Shown piece by piece: positions 6,941 through 16,900 of a stretch of 64,000 nucleotides of DNA (its first letter is position 1; every line of letters starts with the position of its first letter). Where the stretch lies: positions 50,777 through 114,776 of the forward strand of contig JBBCJI010000006.1 in assembly GCA_037190845.1 (NCBI GenBank), read 5' to 3'. The notes under the pieces were generated by a model. The model was given only the letters and a program-made list of their open reading frames with translations, was not told the DNA's origin and did no database searches. The stretch comes from JBEBVQ01 sp037190845. Lineage in GTDB: Bacteria; Bacteroidota; Bacteroidia; Chitinophagales; Chitinophagaceae. The position numbers were made by a program, and so were the translations under genes.

Positions 6941-7750
6941 ATGGTAAACATGGCCGGTAGCGCTTACATCTCTGCAAATCTCACTAAGGTTCAACTGGAA
7001 TTCTTAAAATTGCTGGATGAGCATGAAATCCAACTGTTCAGATTAGCGGATATTGAAAAGCAGCTCAATCAGAAATTTGAGCATTTAAATGAGATCCTGG
7101 AAAATCTGGTACACAAAGAATTACTCACAAGAATTGAAAAGGGAAAGTTTTGCAGACCGAATTTCAGGGACGAATTTGTAATTGGAACCTTTGTTGTAGA
7201 AGACAGTGCTGTTGCATACTGGTCAGCTCTTAACCTGCATGGACTAACTGAACAATTTACCAACACAGTCTTTATACAGACCACCAATAAAAAAAATGAC
7301 AAGAGCATTTTAGGCACATCATACAAGTTTGTGAAAATAGCTGCTTATAAAAGAGTGGGCATCTCAAGGAATGGTTATGGCAGTCTGAGCTATCCTATAA
7401 CTGATGTTGAAAAAACAATAGTGGACTGCTTTGATCAGCCACAATATTCAGGCGGTTATGCTGAACTCATCAGAGCAGTCAGCCAGGCAGAAATGAAGCC
7501 GGAAAAACTGATCGCGTATTGTAAAGCGATAAAAAATGTTGCAGTAACCAAGCGGATTGGTTTTTTAGCTGAGCTGTTTCAGCCGGAGACCTTAAACTCA
7601 TTCGTTGAATTTGCCAGAAGGAAAGTGAATAAAAAATACAATCTGCTTGACCCGCAAGGCCCGGAAGAAGGAGCATTTGTGGCAGAATGGAAATTAAGAC
7701 TGAACATAAGCAAGGATGATTTGATAAACATTTCAAACAAAATGTATTAA
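6941..7750 (+). CDS. abiEi: AbiEi-family antitoxin / transcriptional regulator
   Basis: 269 residues. The N-terminal 60 form a winged-helix-like region (FRLADIEKQLNQKFEHLNEI). It is followed by the characteristic central part of type IV antitoxins of the AbiEi family (FVVEDSAVAYWSALNLHG, about residues 84-101; YPITDVEKTIVDCFD near 150). Family members bind promoter DNA and neutralise AbiEii. The stop overlaps the next gene (TAATG). Alternative start at 6950. It is the first gene of a ten-gene + strand run, with a 13-bp inverted repeat directly upstream, which fits autoregulation. Confidence 0.85.
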   Translation: MVNMAGSAYISANLTKVQLEFLKLLDEHEIQLFRLADIEKQLNQKFEHLNEILENLVHKELLTRIEKGKFCRPNFRDEFVIGTFVVEDSAVAYWSALNLHGLTEQFTNTVFIQTTNKKNDKSILGTSYKFVKIAAYKRVGISRNGYGSLSYPITDVEKTIVDCFDQPQYSGGYAELIRAVSQAEMKPEKLIAYCKAIKNVAVTKRIGFLAELFQPETLNSFVEFARRKVNKKYNLLDPQGPEEGAFVAEWKLRLNISKDDLINISNKMY

Positions 7751-8607
7751 TGATACTGAAGAAAGAAATAGAGCGGAAGGCCGTAGCGCATCAGGTATCA
7801 AGAAGTACAATTGATAAAGATTGGGCACTGGGCCATTTTATTGATGCAATATTCTCCATAGAAGAGTGCCGGAAAGGTCTGGTGTTCAAAGGGGGGACTT
7901 GTTTGAAAAAATGTTACATAGAGCACTATAGATTTTCTGAAGATCTGGATTTTACTGCGGTTCATCCGGGGTTTATTCTTAGAAAGGAGCTGCTTGATGA
8001 GGTAGTTAATCTGGTACAAAGCAGGACAGAAATGCCTTTGTATGTAGATAAATTAACTGAACTAAGACATAAAAATGAGTTGACCGGTTATGCTGCAATC
8101 ATCAAATTCTGGGGAGCAGATCATGCCAGGGACCAGGCTCCCCCAGCCCCGGACAGATGGACTACGTCCATAAAGATTGAAATAATAACGTATGAAAAGA
8201 TGGTGTTTCCGGCTACGCTAAGGTCGGTATTCCATGAGTATTCTGATCAGCTAAGCACGGCTGCAGATGCAGTCCCCTGCTATGATATCAGAGAAGTGTT
8301 GGCAGAAAAGATAAGAGCGCTTGTCCAACGGTCTTACACAGCACCGAGAGACTATTACGATATATGGTATCTGGCAAATAATATTCCTGCTCTGGATTGG
8401 GAAGGTATTGTATCTGCATTTCATGAGAAAATGTTTTTTAAAGGGCTTGAGTTTAAAGGTGTGGAACAACTCATAAATCCCGGAAGTGAAAAAGCAGTAA
8501 AGGCTGCCTGGCAAAACAGTTTAAGCCATCAGATAATGCCTGAAAAGTTACCAGATTATAACCAGGTGAAAAATGATCTTTACAATCTCTTTAATAAGAT
8601 AATATAA
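7750..8607 (+). CDS. abiEii: AbiEii/AbiGii-family nucleotidyltransferase toxin
   Basis: 285 residues. The diagnostic motif FKGGTCLKK (46-54), followed by RFSEDLDF (61-68), is the nucleotidyltransferase signature of the AbiEii (DUF1814) family. A third conserved block IREVLAEKIRALVQR with PRDYYDIWYL lies at about 180-210. Known members arrest growth as the toxin of type IV toxin-antitoxin systems, some by modifying tRNA. It overlaps abiEi by one base and is followed after a single base by the vsr-like gene, so the toxin-antitoxin pair is transcriptionally fused to the restriction operon. Confidence 0.88.
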   Translation: MILKKEIERKAVAHQVSRSTIDKDWALGHFIDAIFSIEECRKGLVFKGGTCLKKCYIEHYRFSEDLDFTAVHPGFILRKELLDEVVNLVQSRTEMPLYVDKLTELRHKNELTGYAAIIKFWGADHARDQAPPAPDRWTTSIKIEIITYEKMVFPATLRSVFHEYSDQLSTAADAVPCYDIREVLAEKIRALVQRSYTAPRDYYDIWYLANNIPALDWEGIVSAFHEKMFFKGLEFKGVEQLINPGSEKAVKAAWQNSLSHQIMPEKLPDYNQVKNDLYNLFNKII

Positions 8608-8608
8608 A

Positions 8609-9034
8609 ATGGCAGACGTACACTCTAAAGAGGTAAGAAGCTATAATATGAGTAAAATCAGGGGGAAAAATACCAAGCCTGAAATCATAGTCCGTAAGTT
8701 CCTTTTTTCGAAAGGGTTCCGGTACCGGCTTCATGATAAACGATTGCCAGGTAAACCTGATATTGTCCTGCCCAGGTATAAAACAGCCATCTTCATTCAT
8801 GGTTGTTTCTGGCATGGACATGAAGGTTGCAGTTATTATGTAGTACCAAAAACCCGGACTGATTGGTGGCTTGCCAAAATCAATACCAATATTTCCAATG
8901 ATATCAAAAATATAGCACTGCTTCAGGAAGCTGGCTGGAAAATTATTGTTATATGGGAATGTAGTTTAAAAAGTACTGCAATTGAAGAAACGTTACTGAA
9001 ACTAACAAAAAATGTAATGGATACAAATGCTTGA
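8609..9034 (+). CDS. vsr: Very-short-patch-repair (Vsr)-like endonuclease
   Basis: 141 residues, normal length for Vsr. The key residues occupy the positions of the E. coli enzyme: Asp51 in KPDIVLP, His64 and His69 in FIHGCFWHGH, with zinc-ligand-like Cys66, His71 and a later Cys in VIWECS. The opening MSKIRGKNTKPEI is also typical. Vsr cuts next to T:G mismatches arising by deamination of 5-methylcytosine; in restriction operons related proteins may act as the restriction nuclease. It overlaps the next gene (a cytosine methyltransferase) by 8 bp, the usual partnership. Confidence 0.92.
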   Translation: MADVHSKEVRSYNMSKIRGKNTKPEIIVRKFLFSKGFRYRLHDKRLPGKPDIVLPRYKTAIFIHGCFWHGHEGCSYYVVPKTRTDWWLAKINTNISNDIKNIALLQEAGWKIIVIWECSLKSTAIEETLLKLTKNVMDTNA

Positions 9035-10454
9035 GTTTTATTACAAATTTAATCATGATCTTTTTCAGAAGAAGGCTACTCAGCTTTCTGATGAGCTGAG
9101 TCTTGTATTAAAGTCAGAACAGATTGACTTATCAGAAACAGATGAACTGAATATTGATGAGGAATATAAAAAATACTTGAATAAAGATACGTTCGCGCAT
9201 CTTAACAATTTATATTATACTATTCGAAAAAATCAAGGAGCAGCCCACCCGCTCCTGAAAAAGTATCTACCAGAGTTAAAAACAGAACCAACAGGAGAAT
9301 ATCTCTTCGCAGATTTCTTCAGCGGAGCCGGGGGCCTCAGCCAGGGACTTATCAATGCAGGTTTTCAGCCTGCTTTTGTAAACGATGTGTACACCGCTGC
9401 TCTGGAGACTTACTATTTCAATCATGACCTATCTCTGAACCGTTTTTACAACGGTGATATCAAGCAGTTGGTGGAGCAGTTTGACCAGTACAGACACTTG
9501 TTCCGGAATATAACAGTAATAGCGGGAGGACCTCCCTGTCAGGGCTTTTCCAATGCCAATCCAAGAAATTTCAAACTTAAAGAAAACTCTGAACAGAAAC
9601 GTTTTATCGACGACGAAAGAAATGTATTGTATAAATACTTTGTAAAGCTGTTGGGCCTTATTCACCCTGATTTTTTCATTATGGAAAATGTACGGGGTAT
9701 GAAAAGGTTTGAAGCACAGATTGAAGAAGATATCCTTGCAATAACAGCAGACAATTACTCTTTTATTCCCCTTGATGTAGATGCTCAGCAGTTTGATATA
9801 CCTCAGAATCGCAAGCGGTATATCCTCGTAGGCGGACGCAATTTTATGCAGGTGGGGCAGATAAACAGAAATATTGAAGCAAGAAAGAAAAAGAAGAGTG
9901 ATTATATACTGGCCGATGCGTTATTTGGACTACCCATCATTGGTACCAATCCTTATAAGTTAAAGCTGGATTATGAAAGTGATGAAAACGGATATAATAT
10001 AAGGCGCGTCGAAGTACCCCAAAACGAATACCTCCGAAGTATTAACAATGACTCTTGCCCATACGTATTTAACCACAGATCAAGATATAACAATGACAAC
10101 GATCTTGAAATATTCCGCTTGCTGCCTGAAGGTGCCAACTCGCTGCATGAAAGTATACAGCACTTGAATAACTATAAAAACCGGGATCACATATTCACAG
10201 ACAAGTATTACAAACTGAAGCGTAATGAGGTTTGTAAAACAATCACCTCCCACATGCGCTTCGACTGCCACATGTATATACACCCGGAACAAGCCAGAGG
10301 ACTAAGCCCGAGAGAAGCTGCAAGGGTTCAGACATTCCCCGATGATTATCTGTTCCGGGGGTCACTGAATGACTGGTACAAGCAGATCGGAAATGCAGTA
10401 CCGGTAAAACTTGCAGAGATAATTGCCACAGAAATAATGAAAAACTATCAATGA
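9027..10454 (+). CDS. DNA (cytosine-5-)-methyltransferase 1
   Basis: 475 residues. All main C5-methyltransferase blocks are present: motif I FADFFSGAGGLSQG (about 94-107, S-adenosylmethionine binding), motif IV GGPPCQGFSN with the catalytic Cys near residue 171, motif VI MENVRGM near 217, motif VIII PQNRKRYILVGG near 259, and motif X GNAVPVKLAE near 453. The 90 residues before motif I are an extra N-terminal helical region. It overlaps vsr (8 bp) and the second methyltransferase (4 bp). It methylates host DNA to protect it from the associated nuclease; the recognition site cannot be read off. Confidence 0.93.
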   Translation: MLEFYYKFNHDLFQKKATQLSDELSLVLKSEQIDLSETDELNIDEEYKKYLNKDTFAHLNNLYYTIRKNQGAAHPLLKKYLPELKTEPTGEYLFADFFSGAGGLSQGLINAGFQPAFVNDVYTAALETYYFNHDLSLNRFYNGDIKQLVEQFDQYRHLFRNITVIAGGPPCQGFSNANPRNFKLKENSEQKRFIDDERNVLYKYFVKLLGLIHPDFFIMENVRGMKRFEAQIEEDILAITADNYSFIPLDVDAQQFDIPQNRKRYILVGGRNFMQVGQINRNIEARKKKKSDYILADALFGLPIIGTNPYKLKLDYESDENGYNIRRVEVPQNEYLRSINNDSCPYVFNHRSRYNNDNDLEIFRLLPEGANSLHESIQHLNNYKNRDHIFTDKYYKLKRNEVCKTITSHMRFDCHMYIHPEQARGLSPREAARVQTFPDDYLFRGSLNDWYKQIGNAVPVKLAEIIATEIMKNYQ

Positions 10455-11506
10455 GATATATAGAACTATTTGCGGGTATCGGGGGATTTCGCAGTGCTGC
10501 AGAGCACCTGGCACAAGACACTAATGTGCCTTTTGAGTGCACTGCTTTTTCGGAAATTGACCCGCATGCATTGAATACCTATACCGCTAATTATAATCTG
10601 AATGGCGAAACCAGGATGCACGATATAACTGAGTTTGCTGCAGACAGAAAAAAGCTGCGTAACCTTGAAGGTTTTAATCTTCTTCTGGGAGGTTTTCCTT
10701 GTCAGTCATTCAGTTTATTGGGCAAAGGATTAGGACTTAAGGATGAACGTGGTAAGATATTATTCAGTATTCACGAGTTGCTGAAAAAGAAAAAACCGGA
10801 CTTTATTGTACTGGAGAATGTCCGTAATATTATACAACATAATAAGGGCAACACCTTGAATGAAATTCTGAATTTTTTCAGATCTCATAAATACCGGTAT
10901 ACGGACTATGTTATCCTTGACACCCAACATTTCGGTTTGCCACAACGACGGGCCCGTATTTTCTTTGTATGCAGCAGGAAGAGACTTAACATTGAGCTGA
11001 CTGAAGAGCGTATAATCGAAAATTTCAATAGTCTGCATAACACATCATTGCTTTTATACAGAAACGTTCTGGACATCCTTGAAAAAAATGTAGACAGGAA
11101 ATATTATTTATCGGAAAAAATCAAGCACACCATTCTTGCAGATGGTTCAAAAAATTTCTGGAGTAAATCACAGATTGACCTTGACCTTGCCCGGACCTTG
11201 ACCGCTACTATGGTAAAAATGCACAGGGCCTGTCAGGACAACTATTATTCGGATGATTATATCCTGAAAGGCAGATCTCATAAAGACACAGCCAGAGAAG
11301 TCCTCTATAAAAAACCTGTAAGGAAACTGACACCGAAAGAAGCCTTAAACCTTCAGGGATTCAGCGATCAGTTTTATCATAATGCGATCGCTGCCGGAGT
11401 AAGCGAACATCAGTTATACAAACAAGCTGGCAATGCCTTGAGTGTAAACACTGGTTACGCTTTATTACATTATCTGTTTGCAACATTAAGAATCCAGGAT
11501 ATGTGA
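10451..11506 (+). CDS. DNA (cytosine-5-)-methyltransferase 2
   Basis: 351 residues, starting directly at motif I (YIELFAGIGGFRSAAEHL). Catalytic motif IV GGFPCQSFS is near residue 80-88, motif VI ENVRNI near 121, motif VIII LPQRRARIFFVC near 162, and motif X QAGNALSVNTGYALL near the end. A second, different C5-methyltransferase in the same operon suggests either an asymmetric recognition sequence, with one enzyme per strand, or two specificities. It overlaps its upstream neighbour by ATGA and is separated from the HNH gene by one base. Confidence 0.93.
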   Translation: MRYIELFAGIGGFRSAAEHLAQDTNVPFECTAFSEIDPHALNTYTANYNLNGETRMHDITEFAADRKKLRNLEGFNLLLGGFPCQSFSLLGKGLGLKDERGKILFSIHELLKKKKPDFIVLENVRNIIQHNKGNTLNEILNFFRSHKYRYTDYVILDTQHFGLPQRRARIFFVCSRKRLNIELTEERIIENFNSLHNTSLLLYRNVLDILEKNVDRKYYLSEKIKHTILADGSKNFWSKSQIDLDLARTLTATMVKMHRACQDNYYSDDYILKGRSHKDTAREVLYKKPVRKLTPKEALNLQGFSDQFYHNAIAAGVSEHQLYKQAGNALSVNTGYALLHYLFATLRIQDM

Positions 11507-11507
11507 T

Positions 11508-12488
11508 ATGAGAAACCCACCATGGAATAAAGATGAACTGATACTGGCTCTTGATCTTTACTTCAGTTTAAGCTATGGCCAGATGGACGGTAAACATCCG
11601 AAAGTAAAAATACTGAGTAATCTGTTGACCCTGATGAACGAAAATGAAGGGTTCACACGGAGTGTAAACAGTGTTTCACTTAAGCTGGCAAATTTTAAAA
11701 GAATAGATCCGGAGTTTGCAGGGTTTGGGATGGTAGGTGGTGGTAACCTTGAAGAAGAAATATGGGACAAGTATTACAATAATAAGAAGGAACTAAGAAA
11801 AGATGCAATTACAGTAAAAGAATCAGTACTTGAGAAAAGGAAACTGACTTTTATGAAATGGCTCAGTGAAAATGGGAAACCAGATAATACACCCTATCAG
11901 CAACGTACAATAAATGCATATGCATCTCAGATAAAAAAAGACATTTTCACTGAATTCTCTATTGACAGGGGTACCTCTCTTTATGAAATAACAGATCAGA
12001 AAGAACTGGCAGAAGTGAACAAGTTGCTTTATACAGGAAAAGAAAGCAAACGGCGACGGGATTTACGGAGCGCATTTCAGAGCTATGTCAGATTTATACA
12101 GGAGGAAAAACTCCAGAATGATGCTGATACGATGTTGGATTATGAGGGCGAAAGTTCTACCGAGGGAGGTCGCAGAGTTTATATGTCGAGCAGGGCTGAA
12201 AGAAACAAAATATTAAGAAAAAAGGCAATTGAAATACACGGAACTTCCTGCATAATATGCGGCTTTAATTTCGGAAAAATTTATGGTTCCTGGGGCGAAG
12301 GCTTTATAGAGGTGCACCATGTAGTTCCCTTAGGAAGTGATGGTAAAGAAAAAAGGCGGCTGACAGATGCCCGGAAAGATCTGGTTGTGCTATGTGCAAA
12401 CTGCCACCGGATGATCCATCGGAAAAAAGGGATTACGCTGACAATAGAGGGGCTGAAGCGGAAAATAAATGATACATCCAATGGCTAA
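11508..12488 (+). CDS. HNH endonuclease, likely restriction component
   Basis: 326 residues. The C-terminal 90 carry an HNH/McrA-type nuclease: CIICGF (about 247), FIEVHHVVPLG (266-276), DLVVLCANCHRMIH (290-303), with two CxxC pairs to hold zinc and the paired His residues. The N-terminal 110 residues (WNKDELILALDLYF, then SVNSVSLKLANFKRIDP) are a module seen at the front of HNH nucleases near methyltransferases and may take part in target choice. Position between methyltransferases and GHKL ATPase fits a restriction enzyme. Confidence 0.88.
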   Translation: MRNPPWNKDELILALDLYFSLSYGQMDGKHPKVKILSNLLTLMNENEGFTRSVNSVSLKLANFKRIDPEFAGFGMVGGGNLEEEIWDKYYNNKKELRKDAITVKESVLEKRKLTFMKWLSENGKPDNTPYQQRTINAYASQIKKDIFTEFSIDRGTSLYEITDQKELAEVNKLLYTGKESKRRRDLRSAFQSYVRFIQEEKLQNDADTMLDYEGESSTEGGRRVYMSSRAERNKILRKKAIEIHGTSCIICGFNFGKIYGSWGEGFIEVHHVVPLGSDGKEKRRLTDARKDLVVLCANCHRMIHRKKGITLTIEGLKRKINDTSNG

Positions 12489-13962
12489 GAAACAGAAATA
12501 TGCGGATGTAAAAAAACAGCAGGCTCCCCCGCCTGCAGGATCTATGATGGAAAGCCTGCGGGATCTCGGTTATTCGCCAGGGACAGCAGCAGCGGACATA
12601 ATTGATAATGCCATTTACGCAAAAGCAAAAAATATCCGGATTGATTTCAAATGGAACGGGCCATTATCCAAAATTACCTTCAGAGATGATGGTATTGGTA
12701 TGACCGAAGAAGAACTGATTCAGGCAATGCGTCCAGGAAGTCAGAGCCCGGCGTTGCAGAGAGAAGCGAGTGACCTTGGGCGTTTCGGACTTGGATTAAA
12801 AACAGCCTCATTCTCACAGTGCAGCGTATTTACCGTACTGACCCGTAAAATAAACGGAAAACTCAGCTACTGGCGCTGGGATCTCGGATACGTTACAGAT
12901 CCACAGACAGAGGGATGGACAATTGTAAACGCTGCTGATGAAGAGGATATACAACAGGCAGAAACCATGAATTCCGGCACCCTTGTGGTATGGCAGAATC
13001 TGGATCGGATTATTGAAATGAATGAAAAAGGCTATACTGAGGACCATTTTTATATGGTCGCAGAAAGAGTAAAGAGACATATAGAAATGGTTTTCCACCG
13101 CTATCTTGAAACCGGTAAGCTGAAAATAATATTTAACGGTAACGAAGTAAAAGGCTGGGATCCTTTTTTAAAAGGGGAAACCGCTACGCAACCATTTCCT
13201 GAAGAGCTGCTCGAAAATGGTGATGTACGGGTAAAAGCGTATATTCTTCCACATCGTTCCAAACTTTCCGAAGATATATGGATTGAAAATGAAAAAAGAG
13301 GTGGCTGGGTTGCCATGCAGGGCTTTTATATATACCGGAATGAACGATTGTTGCTTGCGGCAGACTGGTTAGGGATTATACGGAAGCAACCTCATCACAA
13401 ACTGGCCCGGATTATGATTGATTTACCTAATCATCTGGACCATGAGTGGCAGATCGATATTAAAAAGTCAAAGGCCCGGCCTCCCCTTTCGCTGCGGCAG
13501 CAGTTGAAATCAATTGTACGGACTACTGTTACTCAGGCAGAACAGGTTTTCCGTCATCGCGGTAAAGAGGTACAGCGTTCTTTACCTGCAGATTTTTCAT
13601 TTGTCTGGAAAGAAATGGTGAAAGACGGGCAGTATTTCTTTAAGATCAATCAGGAACATCCGATAATTGCAGCTCAGTTAGCAAAGTTTCCTGATAAGAA
13701 GCGGGAAATACAGAAGCTGATCCGCCTTATAGAAGAAACCGTGCCAGGACCTGCGATTATAGCTAAAGAGAATGAATTCCCGGATAAAATGATACGCCCT
13801 TATGAGAAAGCTCCTTCTCAGGAAATTGCTTCTCTCATGAAAGAACTGCTGAATGGCTGGCGTAAACAGCACATAAGCAATGACGTAATCAGAAGAAAAC
13901 TGCTGATGACCGAACCATTCAGTGATTACCAACAACTAATTGAAACTTTAATCAATGAGTGA
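12469..13962 (+). CDS. MORC/MutL-like GHKL ATPase
   Basis: 497 residues. The GHKL ATP-binding fold is clear: N-box AADIIDNAIYAKA (Asn47), G1 box DDGIGM (73-78), G2 box LGRFGLGLKTASFSQC (103-118). It lacks a kinase H-box. Established work by Iyer, Abhiman and Aravind links such prokaryotic MutL-like ATPases in restriction-modification operons to eukaryotic MORC proteins. A DNA-clamping, ATP-dependent role in restriction is inferred. The chosen ATG overlaps the HNH gene by 20 bp; ATG at 12481 (MAKKQKYADV) is equally possible. It overlaps the Z1 gene by 8 bp. Confidence 0.88.
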   Translation: MIHPMAKKQKYADVKKQQAPPPAGSMMESLRDLGYSPGTAAADIIDNAIYAKAKNIRIDFKWNGPLSKITFRDDGIGMTEEELIQAMRPGSQSPALQREASDLGRFGLGLKTASFSQCSVFTVLTRKINGKLSYWRWDLGYVTDPQTEGWTIVNAADEEDIQQAETMNSGTLVVWQNLDRIIEMNEKGYTEDHFYMVAERVKRHIEMVFHRYLETGKLKIIFNGNEVKGWDPFLKGETATQPFPEELLENGDVRVKAYILPHRSKLSEDIWIENEKRGGWVAMQGFYIYRNERLLLAADWLGIIRKQPHHKLARIMIDLPNHLDHEWQIDIKKSKARPPLSLRQQLKSIVRTTVTQAEQVFRHRGKEVQRSLPADFSFVWKEMVKDGQYFFKINQEHPIIAAQLAKFPDKKREIQKLIRLIEETVPGPAIIAKENEFPDKMIRPYEKAPSQEIASLMKELLNGWRKQHISNDVIRRKLLMTEPFSDYQQLIETLINE

Positions 13963-16900
13963 CACAAAAACGCTGGAACAGGCACAGAAGATATGCCGTA
14001 ATCTGCTGGATCTGGATCCACCTGAAACGGTTGAGAAAATAGAAGCTGCTATTAAAAAAGTACGCCTTATACTTCCCCTTGACGACGAGGATGTAAAAGA
14101 GCTGCTTGCCAGATTAATAGATGTAACGGGAATTACACAGGACCCTCCGCGCATTCTGGACAATAATAAAACAGAACCATGGGTATTGGATAAATGGGCA
14201 GAGAATACTTCAAACCGGAGGTTCTGGAAACGGTACCGGGACTATCTGGCCGATGAAAAGAAAATCGCACCTAAGGTTTTATCCCGCCTTGATGAGCTGA
14301 CAGATAACATATTGGATCGGTTGGCCGATCCGGAAGCCCACGATCAGTTCGACAAACGTGGACTCATAGTAGGACATGTACAGTCCGGTAAAACCTCCAA
14401 TTATATAGGCTTGATTACAAAGGCTGCCGATGCCGGCTATAAACTGATTGTAGTACTTGCCGGTATCCATAGTACACTCCGTAGTCAAACACAGTTACGC
14501 ATTGACGAAGGTTTTCTGGGTTATGATACCGTAACCAGCAGGAGTTTTAATGAAAATACAAACCGGATTGGTGTAGGCCGGATTGATCCTAATGTGCCGG
14601 CACATTCACTGACAAGCAGTGCCATTAACGGCGATTTCAGGAGGTCTATTGCTGATATCAGTATAAGTCTGAAAGGATCAGATCCTGTAGTAGTGGTTAT
14701 AAAAAAGAACAGCTCGGTACTTAAGAACCTTATTCAGTGGTTATCAGCAAAAATCGGAGAAGATATACCAGGAACGAATGACCGAATCATCAAAAATCTT
14801 CCTTTACTGTTGATTGATGATGAAGCAGACAATGCCTCTATCAATATCAGCAAAGGCAGTGTGTCCGCGATAAACGGAGCTATACGGGCACTGCTGCAAT
14901 TATTCCGTAAGAGTGCTTATGTTGGCTATACCGCCACCCCATATGCCAATGTATTTATACCACCGCCGGAAAAGAATGAAGAACTGACAAAAGGTTTAAA
15001 AGTTATTGTAGGCAGTAAGGACTACATGATCGGAGAAGATCTTTTTCCCCGGAATTTCATCATAAATATTCCTCCGCCTTCCAATTACGTCGGACCCGAA
15101 AGATTCTTTGGCATTGTCAGTGAAGACACTATTTATGAGAATGCCGTAGATACTGATGAAAATGAAGAAGCTGATAAATATATAACCAATCCTGTCCACT
15201 TGTACGAGCAGGTTACAGATCATCAGCCAAAAGACTATAATGACAGTGCAGTTGTTGCAGAACGTTTGAGAGAAAATAATACGCATTTTATTCCCGACCG
15301 GCACAAAAATAATGATGCTAAGCCGAAAGCCTTGCCGTCATCGCTGAAAGAAGCAATAAAGTTCTTTATTCTTGCCTGTGCAGCCAGGAGAGTCAGAGGA
15401 CAGGTGAATGTTCACAATTCAATGCTGGTGCATGTAACCCGTTTTATTGACTGGCAGAACCATATTGCATTACTGGTTGAAGAAGAACTATCCCGTTACC
15501 GGAACAGAATAGAATTCGGCAATGAATTGTTTCTTGGCGAACTGAAGGAAATATGGGAAAAACGCTTTGTTCCAAAAACAATAGAAATAGCTCAACTGCC
15601 GGATATCGGAGATACAGAAATGACCCCGGCGTCATGGGACATACTTATGCCGGAGCTGCTCCCTGCTGTAACCAAAATACGGGTCCGCGCAGTACATGGT
15701 TCAACATTGCTTGGAGGCCTGGAGCCCGAAAATATCGAACCTCTGGACTATTATGAAAACCGGAAAAGAGGACTTTCGGTTATTGCTGTAGGTGGTAATA
15801 AACTGTCCCGTGGACTTACTCTTGAAGGGCTGACAGTCAGCTATTATCTGCGCTCGTCCAAAATGTATGACACCTTGATGCAGATGGGGAGATGGTTTGG
15901 TTACCGGCCTGGTTATCTGGATCTGTGCAGGTTGTTCACTACTGCCGATCTGGTCAGTCATTACAAATACATTACAGCCGCTACAGAAGAAATGCGTGCA
16001 GAGTTCGATCGGATGTCACTGCTGCGGAGAACACCTTATGATTTCGGATTGAAAGTAAGAGCTCATACAGGAGTGCTTACTATTACGGCAGCCAACAAAT
16101 TCAGATACAAAAAAATGATGTCTTTCAGCTTCTCTGGAGAATTGGAAGAGACCTGGCAGTTCGACAAGATGAGGAGAGAAGTATTTGAGCAGAACCATAG
16201 AATCACTCAGAATTTTATCCGGAGCCTTGGCAATCCATCAGGTCCCGCCAATAATAGTAAACACCTCAGATCGCAATCTTATGTATGGAGAGGACAAAAA
16301 AACTATAAGGAAGTGCTTGGTTATCTCAGCGAATACCAATCCTCACAGCCATCCTTTCAAATACCTATTCTCAGAGAGTATATAGAGAAACAAGTTGCAA
16401 ATGGCAAGTTGATTAATTGGACTATTGCATTGATTAACAACAAATCCGCCAGCGAAAGTCAGATGGAATACTATGGCGCTCAGAAGACAGGATTATCTTA
16501 CCGTAAAGATGACGCGGAACCAGGCTCTCAGTATTATGAGCTGACTAAAGCGCATATCATCGGTAACTTTCATGAATATATCGACCTTACTGACGAACAG
16601 CTGAGCAATGCGCTTGAGGAGACTATTAAAGACAAAGATGAGAGAGGTATAGAGACACCGACAGAACATCCGAGTCCTTTACGAATTCGCAGAAACAGAG
16701 ATGAAGCTGATGCCTTACTGTTGATCTATCCGTTAAATCCTAGGCCTGTTGCAGATAAATCAGCATATAGCGATGTTCCGGTTATTGGTCTGGCACTGAG
16801 CTTCCCCTATATTAAAGACGAAGAAAAGGTAACATACGCAGTAAACGAGGTTTTCAAAAATCTGCTTTATGATTACCCTGAAGAGTTAGATTTTGAAGAT

